NCBI GenBank assembly: GCA_025331125.1 | Contig: JAOALB010000062.1 | Coordinates: 124,001-188,000, forward strand | DNA: 64,000 nt | From: Mycogone perniciosa | Lineage: Eukaryota; Ascomycota; Sordariomycetes; Hypocreales; Hypocreaceae | Direction: 5' to 3' | Shown: positions 32,752 through 44,577 of the stretch, piece by piece | Layout of the letters: every line of letters starts with the position of its first letter | Numbering within the stretch: the stretch's first letter is position 1 | Notes under the pieces: generated by a model | What the model saw: only the letters and a program-made list of their open reading frames with translations | Told to the model about the DNA's origin: nothing | The model's database searches: none | Program-made: the position numbers and the translations under genes

Positions 32752-35700
32752 TGGACAATGGAATCATTCAGGGCATTCTTCGGGGTCACCCGTATTTCTG
32801 CGACAAATTTGGAAGCAGCAGACAGGCTCAACGACTACAAGCGCTTCAAGACTGATTCTACAGCCCCCACAGCCTGCGATTGGAGCAATCGGGCAAAGCG
32901 GTAGGACTGAACCGAGGAGCAGGCATTATATCTGAGGATGTTCTGTCTCAAGATGCCCTCTCTCAGGATCACCACAAGGCTCTAGACGAAGAAGCGGGTG
33001 AGCTGGATGACGGGAGGTAAAGAGAAGCGAACTGCACAAGTTGCATACTTCAGAATGCTAGTGCAGCAATTACATGACCTGGTTCCAGATGGCTCGCCCG
33101 AGATGCCAGTGACTAGCGTCTCTCAAGACCTGCAAGAGTTTCGAAAGGTTCTAGAAAGATTGGATGCCGAAGTTCAAGCTGAGGTGCGCAGAGATCTTCA
33201 CGCTTGGTTGGTACGCTTTCCTCCCAGCGAGATTTACGACGAAACCGTCCAAAGGAGGTTAAGCAACACCTGTGACTGGATTCTTGATCGGTCCGAATTT
33301 CTTGACTGGCTGTCACCTGGCTTACCGCACGAGGCAGCAACACCAAAACTGACGTGGATTTGGGCCTGCTGGGTTCGGAAAGACATCCACTTGCGCTCGA
33401 CTAGTCCGATTCCTCTCGGAAACCGTTACAAGTCCTGTAGCGCACTTCTTTTTCTCGTCCGATTTTGAGAGTCGCGATGACCTGTATGAAGCCATACGAT
33501 CTTCAAATCTTTCAGGAGATCGTTCAGATCGTTCCAGGCTGTGTTTTTGTCATAGATGGGCTTGACGAATGCACATGGCTAGCTAGGAGAGACAGTACAG
33601 GGCGAGGCGACTCGATTGTCAGTTTTTTACGAATCTCCATCGTTAGTCGAGACGAACCTGAGATTCGATGTGACATCGAAAGCACTCAGATCGCCTTCTC
33701 TGAGTATACGATGTCGCCGAGAATGTCCAAGAAGACAACAAGCTTTATTCGAGAAGTATTGTCGAAAAGAAGCTGTCGAAAAAGAGCGAATCACTCAAGA
33801 ATGGCATTTCTCAGAAAATGGCAGAGCGCTGCGGTGGTCAGTTTCTGTGGCTCAAAATGCAGGAGGATTCTTTGCGGAGCTGGAAGAACCAGAAACAGCT
33901 TGAAGATGCCATCGATAAACCCCCCCCCCCGGTCTAGTCTTGACAGTCTTTACCAAAGGAATTGGGCGAAAATGCTACAACTCCCAAATGCCGATAGGTA
34001 TCGCGCATTCTCCCTGCTGAGATGGGCAGCATTTGTGTTGCAGCCTCCTACTGTCTATCAGATTGCAGAGGCAGTGTTAATCGATATTGACAGCGATGAA
34101 CTTCTTGTCGACGAAATGCCCGACATCGTGGACGAAGACTACATCAATAGCGAGATCTTAGGCCTTTGCAGGTCACTATTAAATGTTCGAGAAAGCTCAG
34201 CTGGGGGATCATACGCTGGATCCTGGACTGTGCGCCTCGCTCATTTCTTAGTGAAAGAATACTTCCTCCATCACAGCCCGACCCTTGCACATACGTTGAA
34301 AGCCAACGAAGGCTTGTGGTCCTCCAGCGAAAAAGAAGAGAATACGGTGTCGGCGAGGTTATGTCTCCAATACATCCTGTTCGAGCAGCTTTGGGAAGCA
34401 GAGCTCACAGACAGCCCTGGTCAGGTTTATAGGTCCTTCAAGAATTATGCAGCTGGTCTGTGGCATCGTCACGCTCACTTGGGCGATCGAAAGATACAGA
34501 CGTGTCTGGGCTCATAGATGCCCTCTTCGACGAGGAAAACGAAAACTGGGAACCATGGAGACAATGGCTCGATTCAAACGACGAAAAGAAGTTGCAGGAA
34601 CACGAGGTTGGGGAAGTTGAGAAAGGAGAGAAAACAGCCAACCCACTATACTACTCTTCGAGGCTTGATTTGACGGAAACCACTGTCCGACTGATTGGAA
34701 CATTTGAGAATCGCCTAGACGAGACGTCCTTTTTGAGGGAAACAGCATTACTGGCTGCCTGCAAGAACGGAAACGAGATAATTACGAAGGCTCTGATTAA
34801 AGCAGGCGCAAATGTTATGAAGATGCGGACTCCCCTTCATGCAACAGGTCTTGAGGGTCATGCGAAGCTGGCTCAATTGCTGCTTGAGAATGATGCGGAT
34901 TTTATTGCTACAGATCACATCGGGTCCACGCCTCTCCATCAGTCTGCGAGACATGGGCACGTTGAAGTGACTAGACTACTTAAGCATGATGCCGATATCA
35001 TGACTAGGGATGAGCGCGGAGATACGCCGCTACACCAAGCCACAGAATTCAGAGATGTCGGGGTTGCTTCATTACTCCTCGATGAAGGTGCTGACTTGGC
35101 GATTACGAATTCTTTCGGGCAGACACCACTGAATATTGCAGCCATCAGGGGTCATGTCGAGCTGATCCGGATCTTTCTGAAAAGGGGAGCTGACACCTCT
35201 GTCCCCGACAAAGACGGATGCACACCTTTGCTCTGCGCTGCATATTTTGGTTTTATGGGCGTCATACGTCTACTTGTCGACAACGGTGCTGATATTTCTG
35301 TGCGTGACGACACAGGACGTGCAGTAATATGGTGGGCGAGTCTGAACAACCACAGTGGAATGGTGGATTTTCTTGCAAAGAAAGGAGTCGATCCAAATGC
35401 TGCAACGAATGACGGAATAACACTGTTGTTTGTTGCATGTTTTTTTGGGGGGGGATACTGAGTTAGCCCGTGTCCTTCTTGAGAACGGTGCAGACTTGAC
35501 GATTGAGACCGATGGGGAATTACCTCTTACTAGAGCAGCCATGGACGGCCACACCGAAGTTGTAAGATTACTTCTCGAACATGGGGTAGACAGTTTAGCC
35601 GAAGAGGAACGCTCCAACACGCCATTGTGCTTGTCATGCGAATATGGGCACATCGAAGTTGTTGAGCTCCTTCTCAACCATGGCGCTGACATTTCAATCA

Positions 35701-36756
35701 CGAACAGCATGGGAATAACTCCGTTACAGGTAGCAATCGAAGGGGACCAAGAAGAAATCGCTGAAATCCCCCTTCAAAGAGGCGCCGACGTTGCTGTCAC
35801 CGATGATTCTGGGAGCAATCCACTGGAAAGTGCATTACGCAAGGGCAATATCACCATAATCCATCTCCTCATTGCAAATGGAGCTGATCTTACTGCCAGA
35901 GATCGTGAAGGGTCAGGCCGCTAGGCAGGGCGGCATACGATGGGCATGTTGACATCATCCGGCTTCTTGTCGACTTGGGATCCGATATCACAGCTACAGA
36001 TGATGACGGGTGGACGTCACTTCGGTGTGCAGCGAGTCGCGGACATGTCGAGGCAGTAAAGACTTGTCTCGCGAAAGGGGTTAACGCGACAGCTTCGGAC
36101 CGCAGTGGGCAGACGCTGCTTCATATGGCAGTCATAAATGGGCAAGTTGGCATTTTAGAGGTCCCACTAGAGGTTGTTGGATTGAACCTGAATCAGACAG
36201 ATAAGTATGGACGGACAGCATTGTTCCATGGTGCCTTGTGTGGAAACAACAAGGTCGTCCAGCTACTTCTCTCACAGCAGGCGGAAGTTAACATCAAAGA
36301 CCGGTATGCGTCCACAGCACTATTTGTAGCCACAAAAAATAGGCACTCAAGTGTAGTGAAGGAGTTGCTGTCGGTCGAAGGAATCCTCGTGGACTCTAGA
36401 GATTCCCTCGGAAAGACTATTTCCTGGTGGGCGCACTGGAGTGGAAATCCTCAAGTGGTGGAGGCTATGCAGCAGTACGCTGCGGGCAAGGTTTCCAAAC
36501 ACAGGAGGATTTCGATGGTCCTGTTGCTAAGCGGGAGCAGACTTCCTACGTGTTCGATAAGAACATATATTGGTGTGATGTGTGTACTCGGGTCATTCAA
36601 ACTCATAGTGAATATTACGAATGCGGCAAATGCGATGATGGAGGGTTTATTGCCTGTGTGGAGTGTTTAGCAGCTGGGGCCAAGTGCTTTGACGACTCGC
36701 ATAGATGGAAAGTTGCAACAGAGCATTCAGATAGTGATGAAGAAGATGAACAATAA
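32752..36756 (+). pseudogene. Decayed NLR gene: NACHT/ankyrin/ZZ finger
   Basis: Pieces of one fungal NACHT-ankyrin protein lie collinearly in changing frames. Order: an N-terminal start (MDNGIIQGILRGHPYFCDKF) with an early TGA; a helical region from 32998; a Walker A loop FGPAGFGKTSTCARL near 33362-33406; Walker B VFVIDGLDECTW near 33545; winged-helix-like sequence to 34500; ankyrin repeats of the type TPLHQSARHGHVEVTRLL (about 34830-36420); and a C-terminal ZZ zinc finger (IYWCDVCTRVI, YYECGKCDDGG) ending at 36756. At least five frame changes occur. One falls at an 11-C run (33920-33930) and one at a T7G8 run (35440-35454). Sequence quality is good between breaks, so decay is recent or assembly indels contribute. 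Confidence 0.85.
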
Positions 36757-36790
36757 GTTGAGTTAAGGGTGATGTGCACACCATGTGCCT

Positions 36791-38519
36791 TCAATCAACC
36801 TTCTTGTACAGAACCGGCCCATCATCTAAGATAATCTTCAATCCAATTGCTTTACCATTTGGTCCCAGCTCGAAGTTGGCCCCGAAGAAGTCATCCACCA
36901 ACGTGGGGTTATCGGTAGACAACACATGTGCAACCCAGTAATCACCAGATGCGTGATAGAGGCTCATTTTATATCGGATCCCTGCATTGGGCTGGCTAGC
37001 CACGAGTATTTTTCTATGCGAGTTTTCCGGATGGGGTTGTTCACGAAACTCGAGAAGCCCATATCCTGGGTCGTAGTACTGACCCTGTAACTGGGTCGTG
37101 TTCAACGTAGATGGCAGTGGAGGGTGAGGCCGATACGGATATAAGCGAGCGATAGCATCATCTGCATCCTGGATCATCTTGACTGTGTGTTCCTTGCGGC
37201 TAAATTGAGTTAGTGATAAGCGTCATCGCGACAGCGAAATGGAAACTTGCCTTTGACGTCGCTCGTCGGCGTCAGAGTGGTCGTCTGCCGGAATGCCGAG
37301 CTTGCCTTCGATCAAGTGGTGTATGAGGACCTCTTCAGCCTCGTTTGAAGTACCAGCGGTATTGCCAAGTGCTACAACGCCGTAATTGTCATCAGGGAGC
37401 CAAAATACAGCCGACCCGTGGCCAACCGTCCCACCAGTGTGTGTATACACCACATGACCCTTTATATATGTTCGTGACCATCCTAGTCCATAGAGTTTAA
37501 TTTCATCTCCTTTTTGTAGTTTTGAAGCTATCATTCTCGGAGTTTTGATATCTTGATGCGTTTCATGTGAGAACGGAGCGGTCTCGTGAAGTAGACATTT
37601 CACCCACTTCGCGTAGTCAAGGACATTAGAGATGATGGCGCCTGCACCGCTGATAGGGTCAACAATCCAATTTGGTATACTCTTGTATGCGTTTTCTGTG
37701 TCGTCCCAGTAGTACCCGGTGGAGAAGTGTTCGGGGGCATCTATTGCGTCTTGGGTATTGAAGTAGGTCGATTTCATGCCAAGCGGTTCCCAGATGACTC
37801 GCTTCATGACATCACCAAGCCATTGGCCCGTGACCGTCTCAATAACGTCCGACAACGCGATATACATCAAATTGCAATAATGGAATTCGGTGCGCGGGGC
37901 GGAGACTGAAGGTAGATGTCTCATGCTTCGCACAACATCCTTCACGGTAGTCGTTTTGCCATTCACTTCCTGCGGTATTGATCCATCATGGCGACCCATC
38001 CCAGTGCGGTGGCTGACGGCATCGTCTAGTGTTAGGTGATTTGTTGCCCATTCATCCTGTACGACAAAGTCGTCTCGGATGATCGACGAGATGGTCGTTG
38101 ACCAACCAAGAGACAAGGCTGAGTAGTTCTTGGAGTCGATGAGATGGGCCAAAGTGGCAGCGGTGAATGCCTTGGTTGTAGAACCAGCATACCAGATGGT
38201 TTCTGGCGTTGCCTTTGTTTGGGGCAAACTTGCATATCCATAGCCCTGTGATGGTGTGAGCTTGATTATCATGATGGAGAGGCAGAAAACTTACCTCGGC
38301 ATAGACCTCGTCGCCGTCGATTACAGCAATTGATACTCCGGGGACCTTCCAATCTTCCAATGTCTGTTCCACAAGTTTGGCGAACTCTTCCGTAAACGGG
38401 TTCTTGCTACCTGAGTCAATCGGTATGATTGGCTTTTGTCCATTCGCTGTGCGTGCAGCAGAGTTCCCGATCAATGAGGCAAACACCACTGCCAGAGGGA
38501 GGCCCTGTAGCCACACCAT
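36791..38519 (-). CDS. Secreted serine beta-lactamase-like hydrolase
   Basis: A 542-residue serine hydrolase of the beta-lactamase/penicillin-binding-protein fold; fungal members act as esterases, transesterases or D-aminopeptidases. Three exons: 38519-38295, 38245-37251 and 37199-36791. An N-terminal signal peptide or anchor (MVWLQGLPLAVVFASLIGNSAA) is followed by the catalytic SxxK motif STTK in WYAGSTTKAFTAA, the YxN motif in EFHYCNLMYIAL and the third motif HTGG in VYTHTGGTVGHG. A C-terminal beta domain starts about residue 420. Intron 2 has a GC donor (AG|GCAAGT) with a CTAAC branch site and TTTAG acceptor. This is the only GC-AG intron I found. The substrate is unknown; it sits between an NLR relic and a HET gene. 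Confidence 0.88.
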
Positions 38520-39138
38520 GTTGACCTACAGACCCGGTGTCTGTATCCTGGCAGAATTGAATACGAAACGGCTTCTGTTTCAGCGTAACGAGGATTCTGT
38601 GAACAGAATCACGTCAAAATCGGCCACCTTACGGCTCACAGCGTGCTTTGTATCATTACAGATGTACGAAGAACGAAGTACGGAGTGGATTCTGCCTCCG
38701 TGAGTTGGTCTGGGTTCAGCCTGGCTCGTCACAGGTGCTCCACAATTCGCCAGTAGTGATATTCGTCATAGGTCGCATTCTCGCATTCTCGGGTACGCCA
38801 TCAGCCGCGTATGCATCCCGATCTGGAAGTTGAATCCTTCAGGTAACGTCAGCCGCAAAAGGATGCTAATCTTCAGCGGGCCTGAATGTCTGGATAATGA
38901 TCTCGTTGGTGAATCCAGACCGTCGAAGATGTGTCAACAGTAATGACGTGGCGAGGAACAACGATATGGCTCTACATAGGTCATAAGATGGCATCCCTGC
39001 GTCTTGCCATTGACAGGGATCATGAAACAACCGTGAGTAACTGATCCTCATCTCCGAGTTAAGGATGACCACTCCCTGAAGAAGCTATCATGTGCACCGC
39101 GTTCGCACCAAATACGATCCCTATGCAACAATCAGTCC
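38520..39138. other. Intergenic
   Basis: Promoter of the beta-lactamase-like gene and 3' flank of the HET gene. It contains the motif copies TGTACGAAG and GAAGTACGGAG near 38663-38685. No gene. Confidence 0.45.
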
Positions 39139-41229
39139 TCACACCAACGTGATCTCAACCTCATTTCTTCCTTCGAACCAATCCCTTTCCGAGGAAAACC
39201 AACCCAGCCTCTTCCACTTCTCGCCATCCCTCGCAAGCATCAGCCCATAATTTCGCAAAACCAAGAGGCACCAAACCTCCTCACACATCTCCTCTATTAC
39301 GTCGAAAAGTCCTATCGCTACAACGCGATCTTCCCAATTTTCGTTGGTTTTAGTCATTTCCTCAGCTGAGATGAGAAGCTTGCCATGTTCTCTAAGCTTC
39401 ACTTTGTGGATTTCCTTCCCCATCCTTGACCTTGTGAGGTACTCGCCCGCCGGTGTTTTCATGACAAGTGCTCTAGCCAAGCGACCAAGGGTATGTAATT
39501 CACAAGATGGCATATGCAATGTTGAAACGTCACAACCGACATCTGAAGTCCATCTATCTCCTAGCCTTGGTCGGATATGAATATCCATTGCGGCAAGATG
39601 CGACGACGTACGCTCATGGAAATAATGCCGTGCAGGTCCCTCAACTGACGCCCAGGACCAAGATGGCGCTCTGATGACGGGGCCTTGCCCTTGCACCAGG
39701 TGGGTTGGTTTGGGACGTATGGTAGGAGTGTAGCGAATATAGCTAGTGCGTTTCCGAGGTTTCCAAAGCAGCCCGCGGGCGATGTCAGTCTCCCAAATGC
39801 CAGCAAGATATGGTGATCCTAAAATGCTCTGCGCTAGCTTGGCAACGGAAACGATCGCCGCAAATATGTCGTGTGGATTTGACAAGTTCCTCATCGTATA
39901 CTCCTCTAGAAACCCGTACCACATCTTGAGAGCTGTATCTTTCTTCAAAGCAACATCCCCATCAGGCAGGGATAAGCCTAGCGTAAGAAAGGTCGATATG
40001 GGTTTCTCATAGAACCTATATCCGTCTTCAAATTCCTTGGTGGTCCGACATTGAAACGATATCTGCTCCTTGCCGAAGACTAGAGCGCGACGAGAGAGGA
40101 TTTTCTCTTGGAAGCACCACCCGCGTGTATCCACTGGACCTACACTTTTTGATCGTGGAAGGCAAGCGTATATAACGTCGTTACCCGATGTTAAAAGAGG
40201 AATAGGACAGTGCTGAGCATCTTGGTGCAGTTTGGGGGCAACAAAGCCAAGGCGAGCATCGTCAGACCGTCCTGCAATGACGCTCAACATCGCGTTACCA
40301 TAGACCTCTGCCATGCGTTGTGACTCGAAGGCCCAGTCATTTGCATCCCCCTGGATGATACATAGCGCATCAATCCATATATAGCGAACACCCAACGAAC
40401 GCGAAAAGCTGATGGCATCCTGATAGGTCTTGGCGAGCTTCATTTCATTAATCTCAGCGAGCATCCCTGCTTTGGTGTCCTTGTTTAGTTTGAAGAGGGT
40501 TTGGTCAGGGCCCCAGCAGTATGACAAGGCCAAGTAGGGTTCACGGAGCCCATTTGTGACCAGGAGTCGAACAGCTTGGCCTCGGGCAGGATCACCGACG
40601 TCGATGACACGGGTTGGCATTTCGTCGGAGCCTTGGGAGGCGCAGAGTTTATGAGAAGCGCGACACTTCTCAAGGCATGAGCGGGCCATGGAGATGTGAA
40701 AATTCGGATCATGGTTCACTGCCGAAAAGCGTTCTCTGAACTGTGCGGCGGCTGCTGATCCCTCGGTTCTTCAGACAAATCATCTTCCGCTTCAATCTGT
40801 CATGAGAAATGTCAAGGCTTACGAGTAAACCGCCAACTTTGCCGTCATCCCATGCCCAGGTGCATTCATCTCCTCCGAATGCTCATACGAGCCATCAGGA
40901 AACTTTCCACAGCTCAGCCAGATACAGCATCCGGGTGATGCCTCCCCAATGGTTGCCACATATCCAACTCTAGCCTCCGAGACCTCGCCACGAAGCCAGA
41001 GACTAGGGTACCAGACGGGGCCAGCGTGGTGTTCTGGATCCTCACCTCTGAGCAAGGCGGCAACCCCTTCCTTGGTCCAATGTTCCTGGATACGCGTGTA
41101 GCAGAGAGTACAGAAGGGACAGCCTGCTGAGGCGCTGAGGCGCAGAGCGTTCAGGTTTGGGCGGAAGAGAACATCGTTATCATCCAGTTGGGCGATTGTG
41201 AGATTTGCGCAGAAATCGCAATACGCCAT
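39139..41229 (-). CDS. HET-domain (heterokaryon incompatibility) protein
   Basis: A 678-residue protein from exons 41229-40823 and 40768-39139. The N-terminal region has paired CxxC motifs (CDFCANLTIAQL, GCPFCTLC). The HET domain follows with its three blocks: YLALSYCWG (residues ~214-222), YIWIDALCIIQGD (~265-275) and TRGWCFQEKILSRRAL (~350-363). HET proteins trigger cell death after fusion of unlike strains and are often partnered with NLRs. The join uses an AAG acceptor, because the nearer CAG leads to a stop; with AAG the sequence runs KLAVYSTEGSAAAAQFRERF, as is usual in this family. The start is the first ATG (MAYCDFC). The frame is complete, in contrast to the two broken NLR genes nearby. 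Confidence 0.9.
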
Positions 41230-41478
41230 AGCGGCGTGGAGATTTTCTAGATTCAAGAGAAGAAGCTAAGAAAGTCATTGATAGTTGGCGGTTCCGGATT
41301 CTAGAGCTGATGACGCATTGCCCCACGCTGACCGTTAGCAGCCTTGTGGTTCCTGCCACATTGATACATACTGGTACTACTTCATACTACTACCTACAAC
41401 TTGGCCTCTCAGCCTTGTCCACAAGCCTCAGACAAAGACTCGCGAAGCTCTCTTCTCACAATCGGCGCAGTTCACAAG

Positions 41479-42598
41479 ATGGCGATCTCTTGGGATTCGT
41501 AAGACAACATGTCACCTCGCAAAGATTCAGAATGTACGCTGACTTGAACACTGCAGCATCCGCGCTCTCGTCATCTTCTTCGGCCCAATACTGCTCCCCA
41601 AGGCCATCGGCTTCTATCGCAGTATTCGAGCCTCCTCGCGCCGACATGGCCTGGCCATACAACAGCCTCCGCCCGCCATTCGGATAGCCATATTCCTGCT
41701 CTCGTTACTCGCATTCTTGCTCGCTGCCAAAACACTGCCGCTTTTCGCTCCAGAGAACCTCTTCCTCAGGACACAGAGCCGGCTACAGATCCCCGTCGAC
41801 GTGTTGTTCGCGCGCATCAGCTCGGTTCGGCCTCGCAATGCTCTCACCGGGTGGGACCACATCTTGCGCTCGAAGTTTATCAATTTGGAGAGTCGTCTGT
41901 TATATTTGCAGTTTGGGCCGGAAGTCCTGGCTGAGTGTCCGTTCTGCCATCCCGATGAGCCCAAGAGCTATTTCTACTATGCCCTCCCTGGCTTGCTCTG
42001 GCCCCATATTGCCAATCTAGCTGTCCTCGCCGTTGTCACGAGTCCATCATGGACAGGGAAATACGGCTCTCAGTGGCGTACACTGGCAACGATCGCCGCT
42101 GGCATCATTGGCATATTGGACATCTACTTCGTCAGCTCCTACAACTACCAAGGAAATGCGCGGGCGCTGCGCCTCAACGAAATCGATTTCTTTTACTGGT
42201 CTATGAGAACCTACCGCCTTATTTCCCTCGCCGTCCTCGACGCTTTGCTCGCTTATGTTCTATGGTTATCCTCCACCAACCGGGCTTTTGTGCAGCTCCC
42301 ATCCCCAGCTACACGCATCGAGTTTGTCAACCGCGCGCTTCTCACTGCAAGAAGCAAGATGAGCGCTGTTGGCATCGTGAAGAATACAGCCATGCGAGAT
42401 GAGAATCTCCGATCACGTAGTCAGGCATACTGGCAACATGAGGTCCGGCTCATGAGCGAAGTAATGGAAGAGAGGGACGTCATTGAAGGGGTGAACGATG
42501 CCTTGAGCAACAGGATTAATATTCAAAACATAACGAAAGATGCGGAGGCTTATACTGAAAATGTGTTGCGGCCCCTGCAGGAGTCGACGGAAGAATAA
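41479..42598 (+). CDS. Conserved fungal multi-span membrane protein
   Basis: A 353-residue protein conserved in filamentous fungi but of unknown role. A 20-nt first exon (41479-41498) encodes MAISWDS, and exon 2 is 41557-42598. Exon 2 opens with a hydrophobic segment (IRALVIFFGPILLPKAIGFY) and a second one near residue 60. Later membrane segments lie around ANLAVLAVVTS, TLATIAAGIIGILDIYFVSS and LISLAVLDALLAYVLWL. A CPFC pair (ECPFCHPDEPKSYFYYALPG) marks the family. The C-terminus is helical and soluble. It starts 250 bp from the divergent HET gene, so the two may share a promoter region. Family recognition is from memory of similar hypothetical proteins. Confidence 0.8.
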
Positions 42599-42807
42599 AT
42601 GTGGAATGAATAACAGACATTAGATATGAATAGATGCTCGCATTATTAGCCATCAAAGGATTCTCTATTGTTACAATGTCAAGAAAAACGCTCCGATAGG
42701 GGAATCTTTCTAGCCTCTTCTTTGGCATCCACAGGCATTTGCACAAGACTTCCCCTATACGCTGTAGATAGGCAACACACTCGCTGAATATACTCTTAGT
42801 TTTGGCA

Positions 42808-44577
42808 TCAAGCCCTCGAATCTGGACGCGGCGTCCCTGTGCCTGTTGCCACACTGCTTGCGCTATCTTTCCTTGATGACGCTCCACCAACACCTTCTTG
42901 CGCGCTACGCTCGAGGAAATTAGCCCAGAGCTCCGCCAAAGACTCCCTCTCTTTAGCGGAGGTAGGTTCAGAAAAGATATCGGCGTTGAGTGAGGGTGAG
43001 CTTGGCGTCCGTTGGAAAGGCGAAATGGGAAGGCGTAAGCTGTTGTTTGAGGTTCCAGGCCGGGCAAGGCCTGCTTGCTCACGTTGTTCGTCTGTCCAGT
43101 TAAGATAGCCTGCCATAACTTGCAGGACCTGGAAGCGTTTGGCATCGCCACGGTCTAGAGTGAGAAAGTGAAGAAGATGGTTCGTGACGACTTGCCTACA
43201 TAGTATCAGTGGACGAGTCCTAATGTGACCAGGGGGCAGAATGTATACCTGTCAACGTTATCCTCAGGCTTCGTCTTCTTGAGATAGCGCAGTGCCTTGG
43301 TTAGGTGATCATTCAGCACAATAGCTTCATGTCTTAGCTTGCCAATGAGGAGATTCTTCTCCTTCACCTCCTTCTCAAACGGGGCAGTCCGCTCAAGCTC
43401 TTTGACAAGCTCCTCCTTGGCCTCCTGAGCCTCTGTGGCACGCGCGACAGCTTCATGTACCAGCTTTTTCTGCTCCTGTAATTGAGCCTCACTCGTCTCA
43501 ACCATCTCACGCAATTCTTTCTTGCGCGCATCCTGGATTTCGCGCAGGGCATTCTGTAAGTTGTCAACCAACGTCGCCTGGCTGTCACGATCTGAGGTGG
43601 CGGCCTCATAACCCTGTCTTAGACTGATGACCTGTTCCTCAAGCTCGGTAACCTTTTCTGCCAAATTCTCTTTAACAGAACGCTCCTCCATAGCGATGAC
43701 TTCCCACTCGCCCATGGCATTAGATGTTGTATCCATCTCTTCCTTCAAATGCTGGATCGTTCTGACTAGGTCTTCCCTCTCCTTGCTCCAATTTGTTGCT
43801 GAAAGATTATTCCGACTTCGGAGACTTGTCAACTCCCGTGTCGCATCTTGTAACTCTTCTTTCAGCTTGTCCACATCTTCGCCAGAAGACTGGGCAGAAC
43901 CTCTAAGTTCTTCATTTTGCGCCTCTAGCTCTTCAATACGTTCCTTGGCCTCTTCTAGCTCGGCCTTATCGCGTCTCAGCCTGTCACTCAATGTTTCTTT
44001 GATCTTCTCGACTCGTTCCAGCAGGGTTTGGTACTGCTCCTCCGCGGTTTCTTTAGCCGTATTACTCTGCTCGAGGTCTTCCTTGAGCTGCGATATCTCG
44101 TTGTTGTGATTTTCTTGAATGCTTTCCAGTTGTTTGCGTAATTGTTCGACTTCAGCCCTGAGGGCCTCTCGCTCCTTGCCCATGGCTTCTAGTTTGGCCG
44201 TTGTGTCCGAATCCCCGTTGGGCGCTGCCAGATGGCCATTGCTCTCATTCTTGGGCGGTTCGGTGTCATCCGGTGCGTCCTGGAACATCATATTAGCGCT
44301 TGAGGTTGCGGCGCAGCATGCCTTGTGATGTCACTCACCGTGGTCGTCGGGGTATCCGGATCATCGTCCAGCTCTTCCTTGTCTTGCTTCACGTCGCCGT
44401 TGCCAGTGTGTATCGCCTCCTTGTTCTTGTTGGCATTCTTCTTTTTCTTGTTATTTTTCTTCTTCGATGCTGCGCCAGCCGGACAGCGTCAGTACACAGT
44501 ATCCTTATCCGAAGCGTGGGGCACTGCAAACCTGGATTAGATGCTTGGGTCAGGTCTGTCGGTGCCGTCGAAGACAT
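42808..44577 (-). CDS. rud3: GRIP-domain golgin (Rud3-like)
   Basis: A 531-residue Golgi coiled-coil tether. Four exons: 44577-44532, 44469-44339, 44279-43249 and 43195-42808; the total is a multiple of three. The N-terminus is Lys/Asn-rich (SKKKNNKKKKNANKNK) and acidic. Residues ~85-390 are nearly continuous heptad coiled coil (EVEQLRKQLESIQENHNNEI onwards). A GRIP-like region is completed at the last junction (DNVDRQVVTNHLLHFLTLDR and MAGYLNWTDEQREQAG), which in this family binds Arf/Arl GTPases. The tail SLAELWANFLERSAQEG is typical of fungal Rud3. It acts in cis-Golgi structure and ER-Golgi transport. It is convergent with the membrane protein gene, 210 bp apart. Confidence 0.88.

Noticed and set aside
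43627..44109. Plus-strand 160-codon Ser/Leu-rich frame
   Set aside because: Antisense of the golgin coiled coil; such shadows are always Ser/Leu-rich.
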